Below, piece by piece: positions 1 to 11,771 of a stretch of DNA of 64,000 nt; position 1 is the first letter of the stretch, and each line of letters starts with the position of its first letter. The DNA is from Dimorphilus gyrociliatus (taxonomy: Eukaryota; Annelida; Polychaeta; Dinophilidae): contig CAJFCJ010000005.1 of the NCBI GenBank assembly GCA_904063045.1, forward strand, positions 305,310 through 369,309, written 5' to 3'. The position numbers and the translations under genes are program-made. Under the pieces are notes generated by a model. That model searched no databases. It was not told the DNA's origin and saw nothing but the letters and a program-made list of their open reading frames with translations.

Positions 1-1580
1 GATGAAAAGTTTTACATTTTCTTTCATTTTATCGATTGTAACAAACTTTAAAGCTGGGAGAATTTCACTATTGAACGTCTTTTCGTAGTATGAACATACT
101 TTGTCTGCTTGCTTTGTATTCTTTACATTATCTATATCTTCAAAAAATTGTTGAACTATGCTCTTTTTACCAGCAGCTTCAAACTTTATGAGAAATGATA
201 TGGAAAATCAAAAGTATTAATGGTTTTGAATTCAAAAATAGGGGAAAATGACTTTTACATTTATTAGGTTCATCTTTTCTTCGAGTGGACATTTCAGGTC
301 GTCTACTATGGACTGGGCTTCCGAGTTTCCAGTACAATTTATTTTATTGTGAAAGGAATGAATAAGTGCCAAATGGACTCCGTTTTCAGTTTCCCTGACA
401 TAGCATAGAGATTAATATCACAAAGTCATCTGTTATTAAAAATTAAATGAACTTACTTTGTATAGGACTCAAGGCAGTCTGATATTAATAATCTCATTGC
501 ATCTTTCGGGTGAGGGTTAGGAGGAAAATTATCTTGTAATAGCATACTTTGGCATCTGGATAAGAAATTCTCCAACTTCTCGTCAGACCAATTCTACAAT
601 TAAAAAAAAGTCAATGGAATAGGTCTTTAAGTACATATTTAAGGTAAGTTTAATACTTTAAAAATTTCTGACTGGTTTACATCAGTAAGCATGTATGAGT
701 TAGCTATCTGCTCAAAAATACTTATCATAGAGTTGACTAATTCTACAAATATGACTTTTGATGTATCATCCTCCTTATATTTCATCCCAATTTTCGCCCA
801 AAATAAGAGTCCTTCAACAACTTCATCCTTACATTTTAACAGAGTTTTCGAACTAGAAAATATGTAGAAATTTCACTTAGTTTTTACTTATAATATACAT
901 AGGACTACTTACGAAACATTTGAATATATTGACGAAAATGTATTTGTTATATTCTCCGCCCAGTACTGTGAATTTTTATCATTTTTCTTCGGTTGAAACT
1001 CTTTGCATAAACTTTTAAGCCACTTTGAAATATGAACTTCAGATACATCTTTCTACACGAAGAAAGGTAAACATAAAACATTTGAATATTTCAGAAAACG
1101 ACTGATTGTTCCTACAAACCTCAATATAATCCATAAATAAACTATTACTAAAAAATTCTTCAATAGCATCCAAATTTCCTGAACAGGTAGCTTGAATCTC
1201 AAATATATTCGTAAACTGATTCATTAGCTTCTCGCTTACAGGTTTCGCTTCTTCATACGATAAATCCCGTCTATTGAAAGACAATATCTTACTTAACTAT
1301 AACTAAATGACAAATAAAACTAAATAATTATTTACTCCATAATGGTGTTCAAAAATTGAACACAAGTTCTAGAAACCTCTGATGCTGGCGTTTCGTACGT
1401 ATAGCCTTTCTCGTAACATATCTCTTTGTGGAGAATATGTATAAATCCAATAATCTCTGCCACGACACCTTTACACTGATCTTCTAAAGTTTCGAGATGC
1501 TCTGAGAATTTATCTTTTTTATCTTCATTAATCTCAGCCAATGGAGAATATTGTTTTATTAAACTAATTGCACTTTGCAT
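1..1580 (-). CDS. Unrecognised multi-exon helical protein, partial (3' end outside window)
   Basis: Reading the minus strand from an ATG at 1580, at least seven exons can be joined through GT...AG introns of about 45-65 bp: roughly 1335-1580, 1119-1283, 913-1052, 655-853, 455-594, 250-398 and 1-190. The coding frame stays open to the window edge, so the C-terminus is missing. The product is at least about 350 residues, acidic and Lys/Glu-rich, with regularly spaced hydrophobics that suggest an all-helical protein. It has no signal peptide, no membrane segment and no motif I recognise. The short introns and maintained frame make it a real gene. Function is not assigned. Confidence 0.6.
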
Positions 1581-2428
1581 TTTATGTTTTCTATTAGAAA
1601 AGTAACATTTAAATTCTCTCTACGCTTAACTATTCAACAGAAATCACGGTATAGTAGTGTGAATTAACGTTAAAGTTCGCATTTTTCATATATATATATA
1701 TAAATCCTAGCGGGCAAAAATCAAGTTTAGCATTTGTCAATGGTAACTTAGTAATTAGTCAATAGAATTAGCAAATCGTTGTAGAGTAGACAGTAAATTT
1801 TAGCTTAAACGCAGTTTTATCGAAATTTCCGTAGTTGCATAATTTTTTTCGGTCTAGATACTCTTTGTTAGAATGTGATTTGTATGACCTGGGAATGTTA
1901 ATGATAAGAGAAAGTGAGTAACCGATTCTATAAGTAGCTATTGATCGTATAGCTTAACCTATAGTGCAATGACCTTTCTCTCTCTCTCTGTCCGTCTGGC
2001 CAGCATGTCTGTCCAATAAACAATATATGCATATATATGAATACACTGAATGCTAGTTTTATTTTAATAGATTTTACTTAAAGTCCATTTATTTTACATA
2101 TCTTTATAATAAGTGATCGTTGATCTTTTCTAGTTAGATTATCTTCAAAACAAGAATTACAACGTAAAAGAGTAACGAGGTCGCTAAGTACAGCATTTCT
2201 TCTCAACTCTCCTTATAGATTGTTTTCCCTAATATTTACTTTTCTTTATTTAATCAGCCATTAGTTCATGTCTTAGTGTAGCAATCATACGGGTAAGTAT
2301 AGATAGCTAAGAGCTACACTATCAGGAAAAATTTAAAGGGGAGATTTCATTTAAGATTAATCATAAAATTAATTAAATTGGCAGAAAATAACTTCATTTA
2401 TTGTTTTATAAACAGAGGAAACAACTGT
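1581..2428. other. Intergenic, simple repeats only
   Basis: No convincing exon. It holds a short (TA)n run near 1691-1702 and a CT-rich microsatellite near 1977-1990. Confidence 0.5.
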
Positions 2429-2797
2429 TCAAGATGTCTTGAACACTTTATGCGATTTCTGAAGGAGTTTTCTTAATAAAGCGATAGCTAACGATATATC
2501 CGAATTAATCTTCTCGTTGGTTGATCCAGATAAATTTTGAAAAGAAAGATAATATTTATTTCCCTCTACAAAAATTAAAGTTTCGCAAATAGATTCATTC
2601 AGACAAAGTGAATTTTTATGACTAAATTGAATAGCTTTGAATAAACATAGTGTAAAGATAAATATATCTTTGATTCCCTTAATATCAGTTTTATATTGGA
2701 AAGGAGATAATTTATGAAGATATTCTTCAGATGAAATATGATATTTAAAGCAATTTTTAAAGAAATGTAAATCTATAATCATATAGAATTCATTATT
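2429..2797 (-). CDS. Degenerate kinase-like C-lobe exon downstream of the receptor gene
   Basis: On the minus strand an open frame begins directly after an acceptor-like TTTAG at about 2798 and ends at a stop at 2429 (about 122 residues). The order of features resembles the second half of a protein kinase: a hinge-like EFYMIIDLHFF; then a helix followed by FSHKNSLCLNE where a kinase has its HRD loop; YYLSFQNLSG where it has the DFG segment; and NSDISLAIALLRKLL where it has the SDxWSxGxxLxELL helix. The HRD and DFG catalytic residues are absent, so it would be a pseudokinase. No N-lobe is visible. It could be an alternative 3' exon of the 7TM gene just upstream, a separate small gene, or a fragment. 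The family call is tentative. Confidence 0.35.
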   Translation of the reverse strand, partial: NNEFYMIIDLHFFKNCFKYHISSEEYLHKLSPFQYKTDIKGIKDIFIFTLCLFKAIQFSHKNSLCLNESICETLIFVEGNKYYLSFQNLSGSTNEKINSDISLAIALLRKLLQKSHKVFKTS

Positions 2798-2924
2798 GAT
2801 ATTGAATATCTAAATATACTATATACATTCTAATTTCACTTCGTCTCTTGCTTTGGATAGAAGAGCTTGTCTTAATTGATTAAATGAATATTAATTAATT
2901 CATTCATAATTAATAATTTCTGTT

Positions 2925-5900
2925 TTAAACAACAGACCGTTTCTTTCTATTCTTCTTCCATATTTCGGATACTGTATATACAAATGGATTTAGTATAGCG
3001 TTCATTGGAACAAGTAACATAACAATCCAAATGTAGATATCATTTTTGATTTGAAATTTAACGACCAACGAAAATAAACCTTGAATGATATCATTACTTG
3101 GCTTTTGTATACGGTATATACAGTATAGATTCAATTCAAACCTAACGCTGAAATTGGTATCCAACAGCCAATATTCGTTAAAACTATAACCAAAGCTGTC
3201 TTTTTCACAGATGTAAATGAATTGCTTACATTTTTGGAGAATTGTGACGCTTTCCACAGTGAAAATAGTATTATACAATATATGACACCAATACTTATTG
3301 ACAATACGAACATAAGAATTCCGTATATCCAATAAGAATACATCCATCCGCTAGTATTTTCGCTTCTAATGTAAACATTAAAACAGATTGGTGTGTTCGA
3401 ATAGTAATCCTTAAAGAATGAACAGTTTTACATAAATAATAAATAATAATAATTGAATGATTAAAGTTGAAATACTTTAAATAAGAAATTTGGAAGAATT
3501 GAAAGAGTAATTGAAGATATTAAATTAAAGATGATAATTAAAGATATAAGATATATATTATTGAAATATTCTTCAAATGGATATTTAACGACTAAGAATC
3601 TCTCAATTGTTATTGCCAATAAGATTAATGATGAAAATATTAAAGAAAAACTAATAAATATTCCAATAAAACTACACGTCCAACTAGATTTCCATATTTC
3701 GTCAAATAATATATAATTGCCTTCGTATTGTTTATCTTTTATAGCTAGAGTAAGTATTGATAGCGAAGTACTTAAATCTCCAATTGCAAGCGATAGATAT
3801 AATAAATGCGATAGACGTTGAAATGAATGAATACGAAAAAATAATGATATAACATTACCGGAAACGCCAAAAACTGCCATAAGCCATACGCATATTTTCA
3901 ATCCATTTGAAACTAATAAATCTGAACACGATGTAAATAATTCACTACTAGGAAGACAGTTTTTTATTGTCTTTTGATATTTCCAAATATAGCAACAAAT
4001 GCTAAAGTATTCGCTAACTAGATATTGAATTTGTGTAAATAGTCGAAATATTTTAGGATTACGGGAATATGGTATTTCCGTTTTGTTTAAAAATAGCTTT
4101 TCAACACTTTGAAGTGGAATAGCACCTCTACCATCAATATGTTTAATATTGCAATCCAAAAGCGATAAGATTTTCAATTTTAATAGACTATTCAAATTTG
4201 AAAGAGATAGTGAAGAATATAACACACCAATTATTTCTAAATGACGAAGATTTGGAAAAATGGAAAATGAGAATTCGTTTATAGTTTCACTTTGAATTTT
4301 ATATATTTTAATAAATTGAAGTAATTGAATTTCTTTTAAATTGAAATATAATGAAAAATTAAATTCCATTTCTTTTAATTCAATTGAAATAAGATTTGGA
4401 AAGTTTTCATTTAAGAGAATATTATTCAATTTACATTGATCTAGTCCTAAATCCATAATGAAGGATAAGGATAGATTTTGAACTAAATCTAAAGTAAGTG
4501 ATTTAAAAATAGCTCTTTTGTATAATGAATGATGATATTCTTCAACAGTTGAATTGGTGATTGATTTCTTTGTACAATTTATTGTTTTAGTTTGTAAATT
4601 TATATTGCAATTGTCTGAAGATGGCATTGAATTTGTACAACTATTTTCGTCACTACCATCTTTACACTGTATAATTCCATCACAAACGTTGTCTAGCTTT
4701 AAAAGTATACTGTCTTCTCGACATTGGAAGAAACCTTTCGGCCGAAATTGATCTAATATGTACATATTGCATATATATCTTGCGATTGTATAATAAAAAG
4801 TAATAACCGCAATCGATTTCATCATCACCTTTCGTACAGTGAGTAATACCATCGCATATCAATGATACCGGTATACAATAGCCGCTGTCTTGGCATCCAT
4901 AAGTTCCATTCAAGCATATGTGATTTTCACAGTCATTTAAATGGTAGTATGGACCCTGTATTTGAGATAATATCTCATCTTCAAGACCAATTTGCAAATT
5001 GCACGCATTTTTACTTTCTTTAATGAACAGTGCGCATGCTTTATAAAATAAATAGAAATCTAGAATTATCCAATTGTTTTAAATTTGAATGATTAACCTT
5101 TGAATTCCTTAGCTGTATCGCAAAATTCATTTTCTTCATCACTATTATCTTTGCAATCATATCTTGTATTGCAGTAAAATTCTCTTGGTATACATCGATT
5201 TTTATCGCAATGGTATGAATTTTTTTGACAGATTTCTAGATTTCAAAGTTTTAATTTAGCTAATCCAGTTAAATGTTATTTTCTCTCTACTTAGATCGGG
5301 ATTAGTAGAAGATGTTTTGCATATTTCATCACTTTTATCTTCACAATTTATTATTGAATCGCAAAATTTTTCATTCGGAAGGCATTTCATGTTTGAACAT
5401 CTTGAAAATCATAGATATTTTGCAGATGAAAATGGAAAGAAAAAAAGTACTATTAAACCTTTTGGAAGAGCATTTACTCCAGTCTTTAACAAGGAAAACA
5501 AATTCAAGCTTCATTATACGGTATATAAATAGATATAAAGTTTATAATTTCACTCACTGCAAAAATCTTCATCAGCTCTATTGGAACAATCAAAATGATG
5601 ATCGCAAACGAGTTGAAAGCTAATTTTCTCATTTTCAGAGCAATAGAAATATAGAATACGATTGCAATGTCTCTCATCCTCATTTAATGAACAATCTCTT
5701 CTACCATCACATACATAAATAATATTTATATAAATTTCATCACTTTGACAAAGAAACAATTGAGGAGAAATTTTTGACGAAATAATTTGAGGATATAAAA
5801 CAGTTCTTTTAACGTTTGTATCTAATTAAACACGATGATAAATCAATGAATATTATTTATAAATAAAATTAATTACTAACATAAAGGTTTCTGACAAATG

Positions 5901-8900
5901 TAGTTTGTAAATGTTTCTTTACAATTTGAAAATTTAATAACACCATATCTAGCTTTTGAAGTGAAATACATACATTCACCTACTCTTGATTCTTTATATT
6001 CAAAGAAAGTTCTTTGACTAAATTCACATCGTTTAGCTAATTTTAAATGCTGTAGCAGACCAAATTGTAATATAAAGTCAATTGGATAATTAAAATGAAT
6101 GGAGGAAGTTTGTCTTGAATTTGTTTTAGAAGAATTTCGATATCCAATTACTAAGTAATTTGATATGGTTAATATAAACTATGTAGACTGTATACTGTAT
6201 ATGTGTATATATAACTGTTATGTCAAAGTTCTATATTTTTACATCTTAACTAGGCAAACTAAAAACTATACTTATAAAGGACTATTTGTTTTCGCAAGAT
6301 GCTTGAATGTTCTTTTGAAAGAAGCGGTCTTCTATCAACCTCTAGATTGTCATTAGCAAAGCTAAATCATTTATGCCATCTCAATGTTTTTACATACTTA
6401 TTTCAATGCTAATGTGACATTCGTTTAACACGGTCATTCTTAGTTAAAAATCATTCGGAGAGCGTACGTCATTGTCATCTTTGTCAATATATAACACAGT
6501 AGCGATTCTTGAAGGAGATGACGATTTGTTGATGCTTTATCATTCAATAATTATCTAAATCATACCATCAGCATGAACTCTCTTCCATTCAACGATAAAA
6601 CAGATTTTTCTTAGATTTGCAAACTCTATGCTTCTTTGGCTCCATAGTTAGCCATAAACTCTTCAAAGTTCCTTTTATAAATGAATGTTGTATATCCTTC
6701 ATCACCTTGGCTGTGAACTCTCTTCTATTATCATTTTGACAATTTGAAGAGTGAACAAAGCACTTTTGCGTTTCAAGTCTGTTTGCACTTCACTTTGAAA
6801 ATCTTAATATAAAGTACGTTTTCTTTTTACTCATAGATATAAAACATCTATCAATAAGCATACTAAATAAGTTTCTTATTAAATATTTCCATTATATTTA
6901 ACTATTTCTCTATAAGAAATTGGTATTATGTCCAGGTAATATAACTTTGACATAACATACAGTATACTGTACACTGTATACTATTTACTTACCACTTGGT
7001 ATTCTATTGTCTATTACATCCATTTGCCTTAATTTTACAAGTACTTTATGAGCCATTAAAAATGAAAAATCTACAAGATATAGATTATTCTTTTCGCATA
7101 ATGATGTCACTTCCGCAAAACTCTTTCTTCTTACAGATTTGAATATTGAATAGCAATTATCGTTAATATTGTAACTATGGTTATCGTGGCAAACTAGAAT
7201 AAATGTTTATAATACAAAATATTAAATATATAGTTAATAATAACTGATTTATTTGAAAATTACAACCCTGATAAGTATGGTAACTGCACTTAATTTTTAA
7301 AGTGAGGTTATCAACCGTATGTAAATTGAAAGCATCATCCGGAGCTAATACATATCGTACAAAACTACCTACAGTCTTTTCATTTAGAAGAGATTTTCTC
7401 CTTCTCTCTTCCGTAAAACATTCCAATATATTGTGAAATTCGTTTGGACAATTTATTTCAAGAGAAATCGCTCTGTCTTCATTTGACTCACTTAGAACGG
7501 TAGTACCATAAGAAAAACCAAAATGTTTACACGCTAAAGAAACTATTAAGCTATTCATAGCCTTTTCTTTTATATCGTAATATTTTTCACGGTAAGAAAA
7601 TTGTAAATAACCAGTTATTTCTTTTGGCTTCTTTTTATCATCGAAGTAATAAGACGTTTGAAAATTATTATAAATTCTTAATACAGAATCTGTAACTATT
7701 AATAGAAGGTAAAGTATCCTTTTAACGATTTATTCATAATTCGTTACTGTCAGCGGATTTATTTTTACAATGGGAAAAGTATAAGTTAGTATATCTAATT
7801 GGAGCTTTCATTCGGCAGCCTTCATTAACAGATCTGTCCCATTTACAATCAGTTAGTCCCATACGGTTATTCGACAAGAAATTAAAGTTAAACAATCTAC
7901 TGCAATGAACATTCGCCTGGTTGATAAAAGGAATTTCTGTCTATTTCTTTAAAAGACTAGAGATAAAAAAAACATCTTACCTGAAAGATTGGCATAGACA
8001 TGTAAAGTAATCTTTGATTTCCGCTTGTTTTATTGTAAATATGACAAATGAAATTTGCAATAAGTGGTATTTCTCCTATTTGCCAAAGTAACGGTAATTT
8101 ACCATAAGTTTTTGATACTATCATTGGTGAAAAAGTATTTAAAGTCTTATCACCAAATAAGTAAATAAAAGAGGCAAAATATTCATCAATAGGAACAATT
8201 TGAAAATCTATTGAATATTGAATCACTTTGATTTTTCTTATAGAAAATCTTTTTGTCTTCTTCATTTACCTTTAATTTCTTCGTAACTGCAAAAGAGTTC
8301 ATATGAATTTGAGAGATTGAAACTAAATCCATATTTATCGAATTTAATGAATAATAATTGATTTGTAATATAATAATCAATAAAAAATTCCGATTTTGAA
8401 CATATTGAATCTTTATCTCTGCTTAAAATTCTATAACTATTGGATATTCTTCTTAAAAATGGAATGAATAATTCAGTTTTTGAATTGAATTTGGTGAAAA
8501 TATCTTTATTCGAGGGAAGAAAACGTTTTGTCTATAAAATTTTACTCTTTTCAATCTTTCTTTTGGTATACATTACAAGTGGCGTTTTTTTTGAAACATT
8601 TAATACAAATAACACCAAAATTTCTATTCATTTTTTCCTTAAAAACATAACTGGTAAATAGAAGTAATTAATATTTTTTTATTAATGAATACTATTCATT
8701 TAATGGCAAAATGTTATTACAAGGAACAGCAAGGCTTTATAGATTTAAAGTTTAATATAATAGGATCTGGAAAATTAGAGAAAACATTGATATTCAATGC
8801 TGAAATCGATAGTCTTTTTACCTTTAGTTTCTTTACAAGTCTCGTGAACAAAATGAATATCATCATAATTCATTACAGTGCATAATTGTTTAATAAAATT

Positions 8901-9155
8901 ATATTCCCTTTTACATCCGGTTGACAAGACAGGTAAAGTATAATTTTCATCAGGTAAATATACTGTTAACTTTCCAAATACAAATGAACTGGTTTCTTTT
9001 AAAGGGTCAAGATATAAATTAGTTTGATTATCATTTATTGTTCCGAAGATATTATTCTTTAAATCTCTTTCGTTAGAAATAAGATTTTTAAATTCAATTC
9101 CACTTTTAAAGGAGAAAAATAGAAGGAAATTAAATAATATGTAAAGAAAAGTCAT
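2925..9155 (-). CDS. Composite SRCR/C-type lectin/LDLa/LRR seven-transmembrane receptor (GRL101/relaxin-receptor-like LGR)
   Basis: A multi-exon minus-strand gene starting at an ATG at 9155 with a signal peptide (MTFLYILFNFLLFF...). Reading 5' to 3': an SRCR-like Cys module (about 8775-8990); further Cys-rich extracellular exons (7750-8660); a clearer SRCR domain with KEKAMNSLIVSLACKHFGFSYG (about 7300-7690); a C-type-lectin-like domain split by an 842-bp intron (5880-7190, ending SNCKETFTNYICQK); six LDLa modules with the acidic CDGxxxCxxxxDE pattern (4660-5760); an LRR block (about 4080-4560); and seven helices. The 7TM part has GN in TM1, LSLAIGDL in TM2, ERF after TM3, a Cys in ECL2 and NPFVY in TM7, and ends with a basic tail at 2925. 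LDLa-LRR-7TM is the plan of Lymnaea GRL101 and relaxin receptors, which couple to G proteins. The CTLD-to-LDLa junction splices in frame (intron about 5827-5879). The joining of the far 5' SRCR exons is an inference. Confidence 0.8.
6151..6992 (-). other. Unusually long intron (842 bp) inside the lectin-like domain
   Basis: The donor GTAAGT is at 6992 and the acceptor TTACTTAG is at 6151. The joined frame reads ...NRIPS|VIGYRNSS..., as expected inside a C-type-lectin fold. Almost every other intron here is about 50-65 bp. It carries two copies of the dispersed TATACTGTATA palindrome, near 6187 and 6957-6982. No gene is evident inside it. Confidence 0.6.
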
Positions 9156-10010
9156 AGTATTTGCATTTTCGTATTAAAAAATATCGATTATTTAATAAAG
9201 TTGAATAGATCTTTTATAATACATCTATACTTTATGAAAACAAAAAACATATACAAATCTATGCTTGAATCAATTAATAACCTAATTTTCGTCTCCAACT
9301 TCAACGATAATAAACCATATTTATAAATAATAAGATAGTTTAGTTTACATGACGAAATTATGAAATAAGGATGTTTTTGAAAACACCCATACTTTTGAGG
9401 TATTGCCCGAACCTTATCTGTAATCCTAACCTTCTAGTTCCTCGTAACCCTTACTTCATATCCATGTGTTTTTACCTTGAAAAACTCGTAATCTGTAAGA
9501 AATCGATAAATCTGTGATTTTAATATCTTGATATATATACAGTATATATATAATTTATCTCGAGTTAATAATACTACAGTAAAAAACACTCAACAAATCC
9601 TTTTTACCAGAAACTAAATAGGTCAAGGGGCAAAAGAAACGACAAGTCAAGGAGGTTACTATGGCAGTAGCAATAGCAGCGATAGTATGGAAAGGAGAGA
9701 GGGCGAGGGGAAAGGGAGGGGGGGGGGAGGAAATGAGTGAACTGAATAGGAAAACATTATGTATTGAATCGTCTTCTTGTCATATTTAAATAGTATTATA
9801 AAATGTATAAAAATGATAGTATAAAATAGACATAATAGAAAAAAATACGTTTAACGTATGGCTACTAAAAATTTTCATTGAAGAAAAGCCTTGTTAAGAC
9901 CTTTTAATGCTATTAAACATTCGTAAATTTTGTTGGCAGGCCTTCTTAATACTTATAGTTGTCTACTCCGTTTTGGTTATATTTACTTTACTTAACCATA
10001 CGGACGACAA
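9156..10010. other. Intergenic between divergent genes, with G-rich tract
   Basis: This spacer separates the receptor (minus) from ZYG11-like A (plus). It contains an AT palindrome (9531-9552, centred on TATACAGTATA) and a purine-only, G-rich stretch at about 9688-9736 that includes a run of at least nine G. No exon is recognised. Confidence 0.5.
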
Positions 10011-11649
10011 ATGAGAAAACTTAAGGAAATTGTTCTTCAATTTATTACGGACTATCCTGATTTACTAATTGATTATCCACATAAAAGGAATATTGTTCTG
10101 CCTCAAAGCATCTCTCAGGAAATTTTAGAGAATATTGATAAGAAACACAACAAATTATTAGAAAAATATTTACCGTATTTCAATTGCAAATATACGATTT
10201 TAAAAGAAGTGAACATTCATGCAAGATTTATTAGTGAAACTTCAATATTTTCCTTTCTAAATGGTCATAAAATTACTAATTTTAAACTATATTTTTGTGA
10301 TAATTGTCAATTGGGAACGATATTTGATTATTTAAAGAGAAAATCGAAATTAACAGAACTTACAATATCTGAAGTAAATATTAAAGAATTTAGATATTCA
10401 AACAAAATTAAAACTACTTTAAAAAGATTATTCGGAAAGTTAAAATTGAATAATTTAACTAAATTAGATTTTAGTTATACAAATTTAAATGATAATGGAT
10501 TTAAATGGATTTGTAAAAATTTAATAAATCTTCAACAATTAGATATTTCTGGAACAAAATTAACAAGATTAACAAGATTAACAAGATTAAAGAATTTAAT
10601 TATTTTTAAATTTACCGGAAGTTATAGGAATTTTAATCGTTTTGAATTATATAGCTTAAAGGATTTAAAAGAATTGGAAGAGATTCATCTATTCGAAAGC
10701 GATGCTTTACTAACAGGTCTAAGAAAGACATTATTAATAACACTACCTAATACATTCTTTGAAGATTGTGAATGGAAAAGATTGAAATATTTTAGCGCTG
10801 TAATTTTCATATCGGATCCGGCGTTCAGTCTCATGTAAAACGATTCTTGATTATTCAGGTAAAACTCTATGCTATGTTTTCTTATTCCCTCCAGAAATTT
10901 TATTCAAAAACATCCAGCATTGAAATGTTTATGCTTTTGGAATCATATAAACAATTCTTTAAGACCATTCTCACCTTCGCAAGATATTATCTTCCCTAAA
11001 GATTATACAAGAGTACGAAATTATATAGTTTTATTCTTTACTATTTCCTTTTATGACTCAAATTTTCCTTTAAAGGATTTCAACGTTCACGAAGTAAATA
11101 GGCTTATTGATATCTTTAACAACATAAATATTCCATTTGGTGATTTCTCAAACTTACTGTTATTCATCGACCGCCATTTTAATGATATGAATGATGCCGA
11201 AAAGGAAACTTTTGTTGAAAAATTGAATAAAGAAAAATTTTTTAGCGTATGACTAATTTATTCTCAATAATATACTTTTACCTTTAATGAAATAAACAAC
11301 ATTTTTTCCAGGTGACCTTGAAAAGAATCAGTTATTTCTTCAACAAGAACATCTTTAGTAATCATATAATAAATGTAAACGTTCTTGAGAGTTTTGGAAG
11401 AGTCTTAGATATTTATGATTATTCTACAAAAGATTTAGATTCGTGGCTTGAAATTTGCTTGATAATTAAAGATTTAATCAATTCAAAAGGTGAACAGAAT
11501 TGAAACTTTATTAAATAATTAACTAATTAAACTATTATTGAAAAATATTAGATTTTAATACTGCCGAAAATTATCTGGCTGCTCTCGTTCCAGTATTTAG
11601 AAAGTGTTGGCAACTTTTCAAATTGATTAATTTCAAATATAATACTTAA
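10011..11649 (+). CDS. ZYG11-like LRR protein A
   Basis: Four exons (10011-10834, 10895-11246, 11312-11489, 11552-11649) join in frame to 483 residues. The N-terminal LKEIVLQFITDYPDLL matches the position and spacing of the VHL/BC-box region of ZYG11/ZER1 proteins. It is followed by an LP...EILENI segment, a short ISxxxxFxFLxxHK motif, and LRRs with the diagnostic LxxLDISGTxLT element (about residues 155-195). The exon starting at 10895 opens with NFIQKHPALKCLCFW, resembling the FIQ..P motif that ends the LRR part of ZYG11. The C-terminal third is helical, as expected for ARM-like repeats but shorter. ZYG11 proteins are substrate receptors of CUL2-elongin ubiquitin ligases. The protein is very diverged, so ligase activity is inferred only. 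A short in-frame TRLTRLTRL repeat lies at about 10560-10590. Confidence 0.7.
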
Positions 11650-11771
11650 GACAATCAATAAAGATGACAATTGAACTGAAATAATGACTCAATAAACTAT
11701 AAGTTAAAAGAATCATCCGGAAAAACTGATTTATTATTCTTTGATTCAATATATTTCAAAAATCGAATAGT

